A stretch of 64,000 nt of DNA from CAWAMD01 sp963783045 (GCA_963783045.1 CAWAMD010000005.1:744001-808000), one strand, 5' to 3'; positions 8,107-22,499 are shown, counted from the stretch's first letter. Notes: generated from the sequence alone by a model not told the origin. Numbers and translations are program-made.

Positions 8107-9285
8107 CGCAGCATCTCCGTCGTCCGCATCCGCCACCCGGCCACGGCGAACCCGACCGCGCCGAACAGGCACATGAAGCCGGCGGCCGGCAGCACGTCGA
8201 CCGGCCCGCCGCCCCCCGCCAGGTCCCCGAGGGCCCGCAGGAACCACTGGTGGGGGGTGATCAGGCTCAGCTTCGCGAACCAGCTCTGACCCTGTGCGAT
8301 CGGGAAGAAGCTGCCGCCGAGCATGCCCAGCACGACCGCGGTGATCGACTGCCAGACGTTCGCCTGCTCGGCGGTGCGAGCGAGCGTGGCGATCACCGCC
8401 ATGATCCCGACGGCGGAGACGACACCCGCCAGGACCAGGATGGCGACGCCGACCGGATCGCCCCAGGCGACGCCCAGCAGGAACGCCGACGCCACGATGA
8501 GGACGGCCATGCTGACGACGCCGAGCACGACGCTCGTCAGCACCTTGCCGCCGACGACGGTGGCACGGGAGATCGGCGCCGCGAGCAGTCGCTGGAGCGT
8601 CCCGAGGCGACGTTCCTCGAGCAGTCCCGTCACGCCGAACTGCACGGTGAAGAACAGGAAGAACACCGCCATGCCCGCCATCAGGTAGGTCGTGCTGCTG
8701 AGCTGCTTGTCGGCCGTCATGACCTGCTCCAGCGTGATGGCCGGGTCGAGGTGAGCCGCCTCCTCCCCGAGACGCGCGAGGGAGGCCGGGTCGGACGCCC
8801 CGCCGCCGGTGGCGACGAGCCCGACCGCCACCTGCGTGGCCGTCAGCGACTGGCCGAAGCGCTGGGCGAGCGCGTCGGCGACCTGGGTCGCGATCGACGC
8901 GTCGGCGTTCCCGATCACCTGCAGGGAGGCCTCCTGCCCGCCGGTGACGGCCTGCGAGAATCCGGCGGGGATCACGAAGGTCGCGTCGACGCCGTCCGTC
9001 AGCGGTCTGCTGCCGCGCCGTCTCGACGGTGTCGAGGCGGGTGACGGTTGCGAGGTCCTGCTCCTCGAGGCCGCGCAGCACCTCGTCCACGAACGTGGCG
9101 CCCAGGGGGCCGGCGTCCTGGTTCACGACGGCGTAGTCGAAGTGGACGCCAGCGGTCCCGAAGTCGAAGACCTGGCTGAACAGGGCGGCCAGCCCGAAGG
9201 GCACGATGAATCCCCACAGGAACGCGGAGCGGTCGCGGATCCGCTCGCGGAGGTCCTTGCCACTGATGAGGAACGCGGCGCGCAC
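8103..9285 (-). pseudogene. ABC-2 type transporter permease, frameshifted
   Basis: This is the partner permease of the same exporter. The GTG at 9285 has AGGAGG 8 nt upstream, a better start than the GTG at 9294, which abuts that ribosome site. The N-terminal part (KDLRERIRDRSAFLWGF, first helix, start of the periplasmic domain) breaks at about 9000. The rest (from FVIPAGFSQAV) continues one base out of frame to the stop at 8103. At 8993-9000 the plus strand reads CGTCCGTC, a tandem 4-base duplication. Removing one copy restores a continuous protein of about 392 residues. The C-terminal half is intact, including VQFGVTGLLEERRLGTLQRL and SLITPHQWFLRAL. The break may be real or an assembly error. 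Confidence 0.85.
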
Positions 9286-9311
9286 GGGCTCCACCTCCTG
9301 AGGCCGACGGG

Positions 9312-10256
<945 letters not shown>

Positions 10257-10356
10257 GTCCGACCCCCAGGTCGCTCCCCACCGGGCACATTAGACGGATC
10301 ATGCGCGTCGCGGGGCCGACCGCCAACGGGTGCAGGACCCACGTGGCCCGGGACGG

Positions 10357-10387
10357 TTGTCGGCGTCGCGCGGAGGACGGCTACGGT
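10357..10387 (+). promoter_or_regulatory. Candidate promoter of the Clp-N/zinc-ribbon gene
   Basis: TTGTCG (10357-10362) and TACGGT (10382-10387) are spaced by 19 nt and lie 18 nt before the ATG, with GGAGGAGG between. The arrangement closely resembles the one at 36765-36795. Confidence 0.45.
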
Positions 10388-10405
10388 GCTCGCGGAGGAG
10401 GCCGC

Positions 10406-11050
10406 ATGTTCGAGCGGTTCACGCCGACGGGACGCGAGGCGATCGCCCACGCACAGGAGGAGGCGCGCCTGCTGCGGCAGGAGGTGATCGGCACCGAGCA
10501 TCTCCTGCTCGGCGTGCTGCGCGTCCCCGGGCCGGCGCGGGCCGTGCTGACGAACGCCGGGCTCGACGCGAACGCTGCTCGCGAGCGTGTGCGCGGCGCC
10601 ATCCGCGGCAACCGCAGCGAGCCCGCCGGCGACCTGCCCTTCACCGCCCGGGCCCGGCAGGCCATCGACGACTCGTTCCGGATCGCCGGCGACCGGCACG
10701 ACCCGGCCGTCAGCCCGTCCCATCTGCTGCTGGCCCTCCTCCAGATGGAGGACAGCGCCGCCACCGCGGTGGTCGCCGAGGTCATCGACCCGTCGACGGT
10801 TCGCGCACGCATGCGTGAGGCGCTGGACCTGCGCGACGCCGAGTCCGAGCTCGACGCCCGGTCGTCGGCATCGGCCGGAACCGAGCTCGCGGCCACGGGG
10901 CCGGTGTGCTTCGCCTGCCGCGTGCCGCTGGGCAGCCGGACGGGGGTCCGCACCGTCACCGGCGAGGGCGACGACGGCGTACGCCGGGTGACCCTCGTCT
11001 ACTGCCGGCGGTGCGGCACGACGCTGGGGATCGTGCCGAGCCCCGGTTGA
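10406..11050 (+). CDS. Stand-alone Clp N-domain protein with C-terminal zinc ribbon
   Basis: A 214-residue protein. Residues 1-140 match the double Clp repeat (N-domain) of ClpA/ClpC: FERFTPTGREAIAHAQEEAR and TEHLLLGVL in repeat one, FTARARQAIDDSF and PSHLLLALL in repeat two. No AAA+ domain follows. Instead the last 50 residues hold CxxC at 168/171 and CxxC at 200/203, a likely zinc ribbon. Clp N-domains bind substrates or adaptors such as MecB/ClpS-type partners. A free N-domain could act as an adaptor, decoy or regulator of ClpC, but that is inference. The start is set by GGAGGAGG before the ATG at 10406. It is convergent with uvrB, 26 nt apart. Confidence 0.85.
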   Translation: MFERFTPTGREAIAHAQEEARLLRQEVIGTEHLLLGVLRVPGPARAVLTNAGLDANAARERVRGAIRGNRSEPAGDLPFTARARQAIDDSFRIAGDRHDPAVSPSHLLLALLQMEDSAATAVVAEVIDPSTVRARMREALDLRDAESELDARSSASAGTELAATGPVCFACRVPLGSRTGVRTVTGEGDDGVRRVTLVYCRRCGTTLGIVPSPG

Positions 11051-11076
11051 CCGACGCCGTCCGCTGACCCGCCGAC

Positions 11077-13101
<2,025 letters not shown>

Positions 13102-13107
13102 GCCCGG

Positions 13108-13113
13108 AGCGTA
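13108..13113 (-). promoter_or_regulatory. -10 box for a leaderless uvrB transcript
   Basis: TACGCT on the minus strand lies 6 nt from the uvrB ATG, placing the expected transcription start at or next to the start codon. The same 6-nt spacing is seen at 21621-21632. Confidence 0.4.
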
Positions 13114-13335
13114 CAACCCGGGTGCGACACCGGAAGGAGCGTCGCCGGCACGCCTGCTCTCGCTCCGCGCGGTCGTGAGACCGCTCTGCGCACCCATGCT
13201 GATCCCTCGCTGTCCAGGGACATCCGCCCCTGCCTCGATACCCGCGGACGTCCACCATGGGGATGCGTGACCGCTCTCGCGGACACCGAGGCGACGAACC
13301 ACTGCGGCGCGACGCCGCATCACCCGGGGGACCCC

Positions 13336-16300
13336 GTGAGAGGACACACGCGGCGCTCGACGGCACTCGTGCCAGCACTCGTCCTGCTGCTGCTCGCCGG
13401 TCTGCTCACGGTCGAGCCGGCGACCGCCGACGTGCTCGGGATCGGGTCCCAGACGACCTACAAGGAGTACTGGGTTCCGCATTCGCAGTTCACGGGCGGG
13501 TGTCTGACCGAGCAGAAGTCGCCAGGGTCCGTCTACATCGAGCCGGGCTGGCTGCCCGCCTACGAACCCGGCTACGCGTGTGTGAAGACGGTCACGCTGT
13601 CGATCCCCGACAACGTCTCCGGGGCGGCCAAGGCCGAGATCTATCTCGACCTGTGGCGGGCCGGACGCGACACGACCGATCTGGCCCGCTTCCAGATCAA
13701 CGGCGGCACCGTGCGGCGCACCTACCGTGGCGCGGACTGGTCACGGACCCCGTTCATCGGCGAGATCCCGCTCAGCGAGCTCAGGCAGGGCGACAACACG
13801 CTCACGTTCTCCTCGTCGTCGGGGGCCTACCACATAAACGATGTCATGGTCCGGGTCACCACCGATGCGACCCACCCGATCAGCGGCCCCGGCGACGTGA
13901 CCCCACCCACCGGCGCGCTGACCGCGGTCGCCGCCGGCGGCCGCAGCTTCGACCCGGCCACCGGCGGCAGCCTGGCCGTGGACGACGACACGGTCACCCT
14001 GACCGCCACGGCGGCGGGCGCAGCCCGGGTCGAGTTCCACGCCTCCTACACCGGCTACGACGAGGACGTCGACGGGACGTTCACCGGCTGGCACAACCGC
14101 TACCGCAACACCAAGAACCCCGGCGCCCTGGGCGTGATCGACCACATCGCCACCGACACCACCGCCCCCTACACGGCCACCTGGACCCTGCCCGAGGTCC
14201 CCAACCAGACCGGCGTGAAGTTCAAGATCCGGGTCGTGGACGCCGCCGGCAACGTCGTCGACGCGCCCGGCGGGCCCTCCGCACCGTTCACCCTCACCCG
14301 CACCCACGACACCAGCGTTCACACGATCCCCGGCTTCGCCGACAACGTCCTGCACCACGGCGGCAACCGGCTCGACGAACACAGCTGGACCCTGGCCCTG
14401 CCCTCCTCCTACGACCCGATCACCGTCGACCGCGCCTACCTGCTCGGCTCCTTCTGGAACAACCCCTACATCGCCATCAACGGCAACCCGAAGTTCTCGG
14501 CCTTCGCCTCCGGCGAGGACACCTGGACGCTGTCCGTACGCAGCGTCACACCCGGCCAGCTACGGCCCGGGAACAACACGATCACGTACAGCTACCGCGG
14601 CTCCGGGTTCGGTGAGTTCATCGAGAAGCCGGGCCCGATGCTGGTCCTCCACCACAAGAACGGTGGCGATGCGGTTGCGCCCACGATCACGAGCCAGCCC
14701 GCGGATCAATCCGTGACCGCCGGCCAGACGGCAACCTTCAACGTCACAGCCACCGGCACCGCACCGCTGACCTACCAGTGGCAGCGCAACGGCACGAACA
14801 TCACCGGCGCGACCGCCGGCTCCTACACCACGCCCGCCACCACACTGGCCGACTCCGGCGCGACGTTCCGGGTCGTGGTGTCCAACGGTGCGGGGCCGGT
14901 GACCAGCAACGCAGCCACGCTGACGGTGACCGACTCCTCCTTGGGTGGCGGCGGTGGAGGAGGAGGAACTGGCGGGTCGGTGCCACCGGACGCGCCGTGG
15001 TGGGACAGCGGCTGGCACTACCGGGTGGGACTGACCGCGTCGGCCGCGGGCTCGGCACGAGCCGACAAGCCGGCCGAAGCTCGTGTCGATCTGCCGGTGC
15101 TGCTGGCCGAGGCGGGCGGGTCGGGCACTCCCGATCCCGGGTCGCTGCGGGTGGTCGAGATCGACGCGACGGGCGCGGTCATCGATGCGGCGGTGCCCTT
15201 CCAGTTCGACCCCGACAACCCGGGAGGGACCCGGGGTGCCCTGATATGGCTGCTGACGGGCACGACCCCGGCGTCGACGACCCGTCTGTACCACCTCTAC
15301 TTCGACACCACCGGAACCGGCCACCCGGCCGCGACCGTCACGCCACGGGTGACGTTGACCGACAATGTGACCGACGCCGGTCAGGCCGCCTACCGGATCG
15401 CGACGCCCTCGGGCACCTGGTACTACCAGAAGGCCGCCGGCGGCTTCTCCTCGCTGGTCGACACCGCCGGCAACGACTGGATCTCCTACTCCACCGCATC
15501 CCGCGCCTCGGGCGAGTACCGCGGCATCCCCAACGCGATCTACCCCGAGGGTGAGTTCCACCCCGGCGCCACCGGATCGACCTCCCGGATCGTGGCCGCC
15601 GGTCCGCTCAAGGTCACCCTCGAGTCGACCACGACCGACAACGCCTGGCAGGAACGCTGGGAGATCTTCCCCGGCTACGCCACCATGACCATGACCCGGG
15701 CCGCCCACGCCTACTGGTTCCTCTACGAAGGCACCCCCGGCGGAGCCGTCGACGCCAACGACACCGTCACCCGCTCGACCGGCACCACCACACCGCTGGC
15801 CACCGCCTGGACCGGCGACCTGCCCGCCCCCGAATGGGCCTACTTCTCCGACCCCGCCGCCGGCCGGTCCCTGTTCGCCGCCCACCACACCGACGACACC
15901 GCCATCGACTCGTACTGGCTCATGAACAACGCCATGACCGTGTTCGGGTTCGGACGCAACGGCCTCGACCGGTATCTGACCGGCCAGCACACCATCACCG
16001 TCGGCCTGACCGGCTCCACCTCGGTGAGCACCACCGGAGCCACCATCCGCGGCGCCTACCAGCCGCTGCCCACGAGCCTCAGCAGTGCACAGAAGTCCGG
16101 CAGCACCTCCCCCGTCAACCAGCCTCCTACCGTCACCGCCGGTCCCGACACCACGGCGACCACCGGAGTGGCGCTGACGCTGGCGGGGAGCGCCACCGAC
16201 GACGGGCTCCCCGACCCGCCGGGGACGCTGACAGCGGCCTGGTCGATGATCTCCGGGCCGGGCACCGCGACCTTCACCGACGCAACCTCGCCGACCAGCC

Positions 16301-19300
16301 AGGTGACCTTCGACGCGGCCGGGACCTACCTGCTGCGGCTGTCGGCCGACGACTCCACCGGCCCGGTCACCGACGACCTCACCGTCACCGTCACCGACCC
16401 GAGCGGCGGTGGAGGCAGCAGCGGCGGACCGACGTCCGACGACTTCGCCGGGACCGCGCTCGACCCGCGGTGGACCGTCGTGGACCCGGTCGGGGACACC
16501 ACCGTGACCGTGAGCGGTGGTGCCGCCCGCATCGCCATCCCGGCCGGTACCTCGCACGACCTCTGGACCGGCCGGAACCTGGCCCCGCGGCTGCTGCAGA
16601 CCGTGACAGACAGCGACTTCGAGGTGGAGGCGAAGTTCGACTCGGTCGTCACCAGCCGCTATCAGCTCCAGGGCATCGTCGCGCAGCAGGACGCCGACGA
16701 CCTGATCCGGTTCGACATCTACCACGACGGCAGCCAGGTCCGGGCCTTCGCGGCCTCCATGGCGGCCGGCCGGGCCACGACAGAGATCTCCGTGCCCTTC
16801 TTCACGGCTCCGACCGGTCCGATCTGGCTTCGGGTCTCCCGCGTCGGGGACACCTGGACACTCCGATACTCGAGCAACGGGACGAGCTGGACGACGGCCG
16901 GGAGCTTCACCCACGCCCTCACCGTGGCGTCCGTGGGTCCGACGGCGGGGAACCACGGCACCACGAACACGAACGCTCCCGCCTTCACCGCGGTCATCGA
17001 CTACGTCAGCAACACGGCGGCCCCCGGCGGGGGCACTTCGACCCCGGGGACCGGCGACAGCGTCATCTCGCTCTGGAGCGGTGACCACCAGGCGTTCGGC
17101 GCGGTCGGCAACCCGCAGCCATGGGTGAACCTGCTCGGCAACATCAGCGACCCCGACGGGGTCACCGCCGTGGACTACCGCCTCAACGGCGGGACGCCAC
17201 GGACCGTGAACCTGGGGCCGGACGGCAAGCGCCTCGCGCGGCCCGGTGACGTCAACCTCGACATCGCACGGTCGCTGCTGCGGGCCGGAAGCAACACGGT
17301 CGACGTTCGTGTGACGGACACGCTCGGCCAGCTGACTACGCACACGGTCACGATCGACTACACGCCCACGACGACCTGGCCGCTGCCGTACACGGTGAAC
17401 TGGAGCACGGCCGCGAGCGTGTCGGCGGTGGTGCAGCCCGTCGACGGCAGGTGGGCCATCGAGGGATCCGGTGTCCGCACACAGGAGATCGGCTACGACC
17501 GGCTCCTTGCGATCGGTGACAGCAGCTGGACCGACTACGAGGTGACCGTGCCAGTCACCGTCAACGCCGTCTCGAACGATCCAGCCGCGTACCAGTCCCC
17601 GAGCAATGGCCCGGGCCTCGGCATGATCCTGCACTGGAACGGACACTACGCGACGCCAACGGGCGCGCAGCCGTACACGGGGTACCAGCCGGTTGGCGCG
17701 ATCGGGTGGTACCGGTGGCGGTCGACGAGCGCGTCGCTGCAGATCACCGATCCCCAGGGCTCGCCCGCGGCGACGACGACCGGCGTGACGCTGTCGGCCG
17801 GGAACACCTACGTGTTCAAGATGCGCGTCCACAACCTTGCGGGCGGTCCCGAGTACTCCTTGAAGGTGTGGCCGCAGGGGCAGCCCGAGCCGCTGACCTG
17901 GACGCTGACCCACCAGCAGGGATCCACGGCTCCGACGAGCGGCTCCCTGCTGCTGCTCGCGCACCATGTTGACGCCACCTTCGGCGCCGTCTCGGTGACG
18001 CCGCTCGGAAGCAGTCCCCCGTCGAACACGCCGCCGACGGTGGGGGCGGGTCCGGACGCGGCCGCGACGACCGGGGTCGCGGCGACGCTGGCCGGGTCGG
18101 TGTCCGATGACGGGCTGCCCGACCCGCCCGGCACCCTCAGCGTCGGCTGGACCAAGGTCTCTGGGCCGGGCACCGCCACCTTCACCGACGCCACCTCCCC
18201 GACCAGCCAGGCGACCTTCGACACGGCCGGCGACTACGTCCTGCAGCTGTCCGCCGACGACTCCACCGGGCCGGTCACCGACCAGGTCACCATCACCGTC
18301 ACCGACCCGCCCTCCGGCGGCGGCGGTGGCGGGACGTCCGGGGCCATCTCCGACGAGTTCGACGGCACCAGCCTGGACCCGGTGTGGACCCTGATCGACC
18401 CGCGCGGCGACACCACCCTGACCGTGTCGGGCGGCGCCGCACGGCTGGCGATCCCCGCCGGACCCACCCACGACCTGTGGACCGGCCGCAACTACGCCCC
18501 CCGCCTCCAGCAGCCCATCGGCGACACCGACTTCGACGTGCAGGCCCGGTTCACCTCCGTGCCCGACACCCGCTACCAGTACCACGGCATCGTGGTCCAG
18601 CAGGACAACGACGACCTGCTCCGCTTCGACCTGGTCGCCACCGGCAGCACCGTGTTCGCCTACGCCGGCCGCCTGACCGCCGGCACCGCCACCGACCGGC
18701 TGCGCACCACCCTGCCCGCCGCCCCCACCGGCCCGACCTGGGTCCGGGTCACCCGCACCGGCACCGACTGGACCCTGCGCATCTCCACCAACGGCACCGA
18801 CTGGACCACCATCGGCACCTTCACCGACCCGCTGGCCCCCACCACCATCGGCCCCCACGCCGCCACCCACGGCAACCCCGCCCCCGCCTACACCGGCATC
18901 ATCGACCAGTTCACCGTCCTTGCCGGCGGCGGCACCACCACGCCACCGCCGACCCCGTCGAACGTGGCGCCGACGGTGGCGGCGGGTCCGGACGCGGCCG
19001 CGACGACCGGGGTCGCGGCGACGCTGGCCGGGTCGGTGTCCGATGACGGGCTGCCCGACCCGCCCGGCACCCTCAGCGTCGGCTGGACGAAGGTGTCTGG
19101 GCCGGGCACCGCCACGTTCACCGACGCCACGTCCCCGACCAGCCAGGCGACCTTCGACACGGCCGGCGACTACGTCCTGGAACTGTCCGCCGACGACTCC
19201 ACCGGGCCGGTCACCGACCAGGTCACCATCACCGTCACCGACCCGGGCGGTGGTGGCGGCGGCGGCGGTGGGGGCCGGGACGGTCTCCGACGAGTTCGAC

Positions 19301-21100
19301 GGCACCAGCCTGGACCCGGTGTGGACCCTGATCGACCCGCGCGGCGACACCACCCTGACCGTGTCGGGCGGCGCCGCACGGCTGGCGATCCCCGCCGGAC
19401 CCACCCACGACCTGTGGACCGGCCGCAACTACGCCCCCCGCCTCCAGCAGCCCATCGGCGACACCGACTTCGACGTGCAGGCCCGGTTCACCTCCGTGCC
19501 CGACACCCGCTACCAGTACCACGGCATCGTGGTCCAGCAGGACAACGACGACCTGCTCCGCTTCGACCTGGTCGCCACCGGCAGCACCGTGTTCGCCTAC
19601 GCCGGCCGCCTGACCGCCGGCACCGCCACCGACCGGCTGCGCACCACCCTGCCCGCCGCCCCCACCGGCCCGACCTGGGTCCGGGTCACCCGCACCGGCA
19701 CCGACTGGACCCTGCGCATCTCCACCAACGGCACCGACTGGACCACCATCGGCACCTTCACCGACCCGCTGGCCCCCACCACCATCGGCCCCCACGCCGC
19801 CACCCACGGCAACCCCGCCCCCGCCTACACCGGCATCATCGACCAGTTCACCGTCCTTGCCGGCGGCGGCACCACCACGCCACCGCCGACCCCGACGAAC
19901 ACGCCGCCGACGGTGGCGGCGGGTCCGGACGCGGCCGCGACGACCGGGGTCGCGGCGACGCTGGCCGGGTCGGTGTCCGATGACGGACTCCCGAACCCGC
20001 CCGGCACCCTCAGCGTCGGCTGGACGAAGGTGTCTGGGCCGGGCACCGCCACCTTCACCGACGCCACGTCCCCGACCAGCCAGGCGACCTTCGACACGGC
20101 CGGCGACTACGTCCTGCAGCTGTCCGCCGACGACTCCACCGGCCCGGTCACCGACCAGGTCACCATCACCGTCACCGACCCGGGCGGCACACCCCCGTCG
20201 AACACGCCGCCGACGGTGGCGGCGGGTCCGGACGCGGCCGCGACGACCGGGATCGCGGCGACGCTGGCCGGGTCGGTGTCCGATGACGGGCTGCCCGACC
20301 CGCCCGGCACCCTCAGCGTCGGCTGGACCAAGGTCTCTGGGCCGGGCACCGCCACCTTCACCGACGCCACCTCCCCGACCAGCCAGGCGACCTTCGACAC
20401 GGCCGGCGACTACGTCCTCGCGCTCTCCGCCGACGACTCCACCGGCCCGGTCACCGACCAGATCACCATCACCGTCACCGACCCGCCCTCCGGCGGCGGC
20501 GGCGGTGGCGGGACGTCCGGGGCGATCTCCGACGAGTTCGACGGCACCAGCCTGGACCCGGTGTGGACCCTGATCGACCCGCGCGGCGACACCACCCTGA
20601 CCGTGTCGGGCGGCGCCGCACGGCTGGCGATCCCCGCCGGACCCACCCACGACCTGTGGACCGGCCGCAACTACGCCCCCCGCCTGCAGCAGCCCATCGG
20701 CGACACCGACTTCGACGTGCAGGCCCGGTTCACCTCCGTGCCCGACACCCGCTACCAGTACCACGGCATCGTGGTCCAGCAGGACAACGACGACCTGCTC
20801 CGCTTCGACCTGGTCGCCACCGGCAGCTCCGTGTTCGCGTTCGCCGGCCGCCTGACCGCCGGCACCGCCACCGACCGGCTCCGACAGACCATCCCCACCC
20901 CCACCGGCCCGACCTGGGTCCGGGTCACCCGCACCGGCACCGACTGGACCCTGCGCATCTCCACCAACGGCACCGACTGGACCACCATCGGCACCTTCAC
21001 CGACCCGCTGGCCCCCACCACCATCGGCCCCCACGCCGCCACCCACGGCTACCCCGCCCCCGCCTACACCGCCCTCATCGACCACTTCCGCGTCCTCTGA
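13336..21100 (+). pseudogene. Giant secreted PKD / concanavalin-like repeat protein, frameshifted in a poly-Gly linker
   Basis: About 2,587 residues once one extra base is removed. The GTG at 13336 follows GGGGGA, and a signal peptide ends near residue 32. In order: an N-terminal beta domain (33-190), Ig-like and sandwich domains (to about 530), a Gly-rich linker, a DUF2341-like domain opening WWDSGWHYR (about 555-670), a 225-residue beta domain, a PKD-like plus laminin-G/DUF1349-like pair (929-1232), two further sandwich regions, then near-identical PKD and laminin-like modules to the C-terminus. The frame shifts at the G run 19270-19274 inside a Gly linker; downstream modules remain perfect. 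No catalytic motif is recognised, so adhesion or polysaccharide binding is inferred. There is no CWB2 or sortase anchor. It is a close paralogue of the gene at 37881-41860. Confidence 0.85.
18025..21100. repeat. Near-identical tandem PKD + laminin-like module array
   Basis: Modules starting at 18025 and 18961 (936 bp apart) appear almost identical. The next PKD copy starts at 19898, 937 bp further on because of the extra G. Another PKD copy follows at 20201 (303 bp later), then a last laminin-like module from about 20520. Over the 600-bp laminin-like part, copies one and two look identical by eye; the third has a few changes near its end. Recent duplication or gene conversion within the gene explains this. 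Confidence 0.9.
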
Positions 21101-21122
21101 CCCGCCGCGCGCCAGCACACGA

Positions 21123-21147
21123 CGAGGGGCCCCGGCAGGGCCCCTCG
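21123..21147. terminator. Bidirectional hairpin terminator
   Basis: CGAGGGGCCC and GGGCCCCTCG flank a 5-base loop. It lies between the convergent giant gene (ends 21100) and the small secreted protein gene (stop at 21166). Confidence 0.75.
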
Positions 21148-21165
21148 CGCGTCATGCGGACGGCG

Positions 21166-21435
21166 TCAGTGGCCGCCGCCGTTCCCGGGCTGCTGCCCGT
21201 TCTCGGCGCAGTACTCCTCCACCGACTGGTTCGCCGAGTCCGCAGCCGCCTCGAGCGCCTGGAACGGCGGGGCCTGGTGCTTGTGGTCCTGCCCGGTCTG
21301 CGACCCGGCGAAGTACGCGGTGCACAGGCCGAAGGTGTTGTGGCCGTTGCCCGGACCCGGGTCCGCGAACGAGATGGCCGCGCTGCTTCCGACCAGGGCA
21401 GCCGCGAGCGCGACCGTCATCAGCTTGGAACGCAT
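21166..21435 (-). CDS. Small secreted protein, unknown function
   Basis: An 89-residue protein with a signal peptide (about 1-24: MRSKLMTVALAAALVGSSAA, then a cleavable region ending near FAD). The mature part of about 65 residues has two Cys, in FGLCTAYFAGS and EEYCAENGQ, which could form a disulfide, and a Gly/Asn-rich tail. I do not recognise a named family. The ATG at 21433-21435 has GGAGGG 4-9 nt upstream. An inverted repeat CACACGTCGTGTG at 21445-21457 lies in its leader. It converges on the giant gene and could be co-functional only by position. Confidence 0.65.
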   Translation of the reverse strand: MRSKLMTVALAAALVGSSAAISFADPGPGNGHNTFGLCTAYFAGSQTGQDHKHQAPPFQALEAAADSANQSVEEYCAENGQQPGNGGGH

Positions 21436-21620
21436 CGATCCCTCCACACGTCGTGTGTTCGTCAGTGACTGCACGTGACCCGGCAGGCGCCCGTCCGCAT
21501 GGCCGCGGCGACCCCAGGAGCGGTCGAGTACCCGCTGCGCCAGCCGGCGGCTGGACCATGCCATGGTCGGAGTGACTAGTCAATTCGAACTGGGACTTCC
21601 GGCCATCGGCCCGCAGCCGC

Positions 21621-21626
21621 TACCGT
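21621..21626 (+). promoter_or_regulatory. -10 box for a leaderless lipoprotein transcript
   Basis: TACCGT sits 6 nt before the ATG at 21633 with no Shine-Dalgarno between them, matching the spacing seen at uvrB. A leaderless mRNA is inferred. Confidence 0.4.
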
Positions 21627-21632
21627 CCAGCC

Positions 21633-22499
21633 ATGCCCGCACGCTCCGCCTGCTGTCTCGCTCTCATCCTCGCCGTTGCCGCATGCGCGCCCGGCGCCGA
21701 GGACGCCGTCGCACGGACGGCACCGACCCCGGTGAGCGCCCTCGCCCCCTCACTCGCTCCCGAGGATGCCGGCGGGGCGGTAGCCGACCCGACGGCGCCG
21801 GCGACGGCCTCGACGGCCACGGGCGCGCCCTCACCCGACCCGCCGTCGGCCTCGCCTGCCCTGCCGCCCGACGGCGCCGACGGGACCCCACCCGCCGCAT
21901 CGTCGCCCGACGGGCCGGCCGCCTCGCCGACAGCGAGCGCGCCGGACGAATCCCCTGCCACGGCCACGACGAGCCAGGTCGCCGACGCCGCCGGCGACGT
22001 GACGTCGCCGGGGGTGCCGCCACCGCCGACATGGATCGACCTGCGGGCCGCCACGCTGACGGTCGGGCCCGTGGTCGAGCTGCGGGTCCGGCTCGGCGAC
22101 ACGGTGCCGGCACGACAGGAGGACGCCGCGACGACGGGCAACGTCGCCTGGTTCGCGGACCTCGACGGCGACGGTGCCATCGACCTCGAGGTCTGGGCGA
22201 ACCTCGCGGACGACGGCTGGTACCCCGGCGTGCGTGACGACCGCCGGCACGAGGCTCGCTTCGGTGAAGACACCGGCGTCACGATCCGGCCCGACAGCAC
22301 CGAGCTGGTCATCACGATCCCGTCCTCGCTGCTCGACGGTGCCGACACGTTCCGCTGGGCACTGGCGAGCGAGTGGGGGCGCTACGAGCAGCTCGGCACG
22401 GAGGTGGCGGCACGCGATCATGCGCCCGACAACGGTGCCGTCCGTCACCCCGTGGCGGACGGCTCGGGCACCTCGATGGGCGCCGGGTCCAGCCAGTAG
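21633..22499 (+). CDS. Secreted lipoprotein with low-complexity Ala/Pro/Ser linker
   Basis: A 288-residue lipoprotein. The lipobox LAVAAC puts the lipidated Cys at 18. Residues 25-125 are an Ala/Pro/Ser/Thr-rich, probably disordered linker. Residues 125-270 form a folded domain starting with VADAAGDVTS and containing ADLDGDGAIDLEVWANL, a calcium-site-like Asp-rich stretch. The TWIDLRAATL pattern resembles secreted beta-sandwich domains that follow metallopeptidases, but I assign no function. Its 3' end overlaps the convergent M1 peptidase gene by 55 nt. No ribosome site is visible; a -10-like box 6 nt before the ATG suggests leaderless expression. Confidence 0.7.
   Translation: MPARSACCLALILAVAACAPGAEDAVARTAPTPVSALAPSLAPEDAGGAVADPTAPATASTATGAPSPDPPSASPALPPDGADGTPPAASSPDGPAASPTASAPDESPATATTSQVADAAGDVTSPGVPPPPTWIDLRAATLTVGPVVELRVRLGDTVPARQEDAATTGNVAWFADLDGDGAIDLEVWANLADDGWYPGVRDDRRHEARFGEDTGVTIRPDSTELVITIPSSLLDGADTFRWALASEWGRYEQLGTEVAARDHAPDNGAVRHPVADGSGTSMGAGSSQ

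Noticed and set aside
13102..13335. LexA operator upstream of uvrB
   Set aside because: No CGAAC-N4-GTTCG-like palindrome is present in the gap.
14560..19428. Open frame of about 1,600 codons on the minus strand opposite the giant protein gene
   Set aside because: It mirrors the repeats of the real gene, is Gly/Val/Arg-rich and has no recognised domain or ribosome site.
18025..21100. Repeated 936-bp unit as an insertion sequence or transposon
   Set aside because: There are no terminal inverted repeats, transposase or target duplication; the units encode tandem protein modules.
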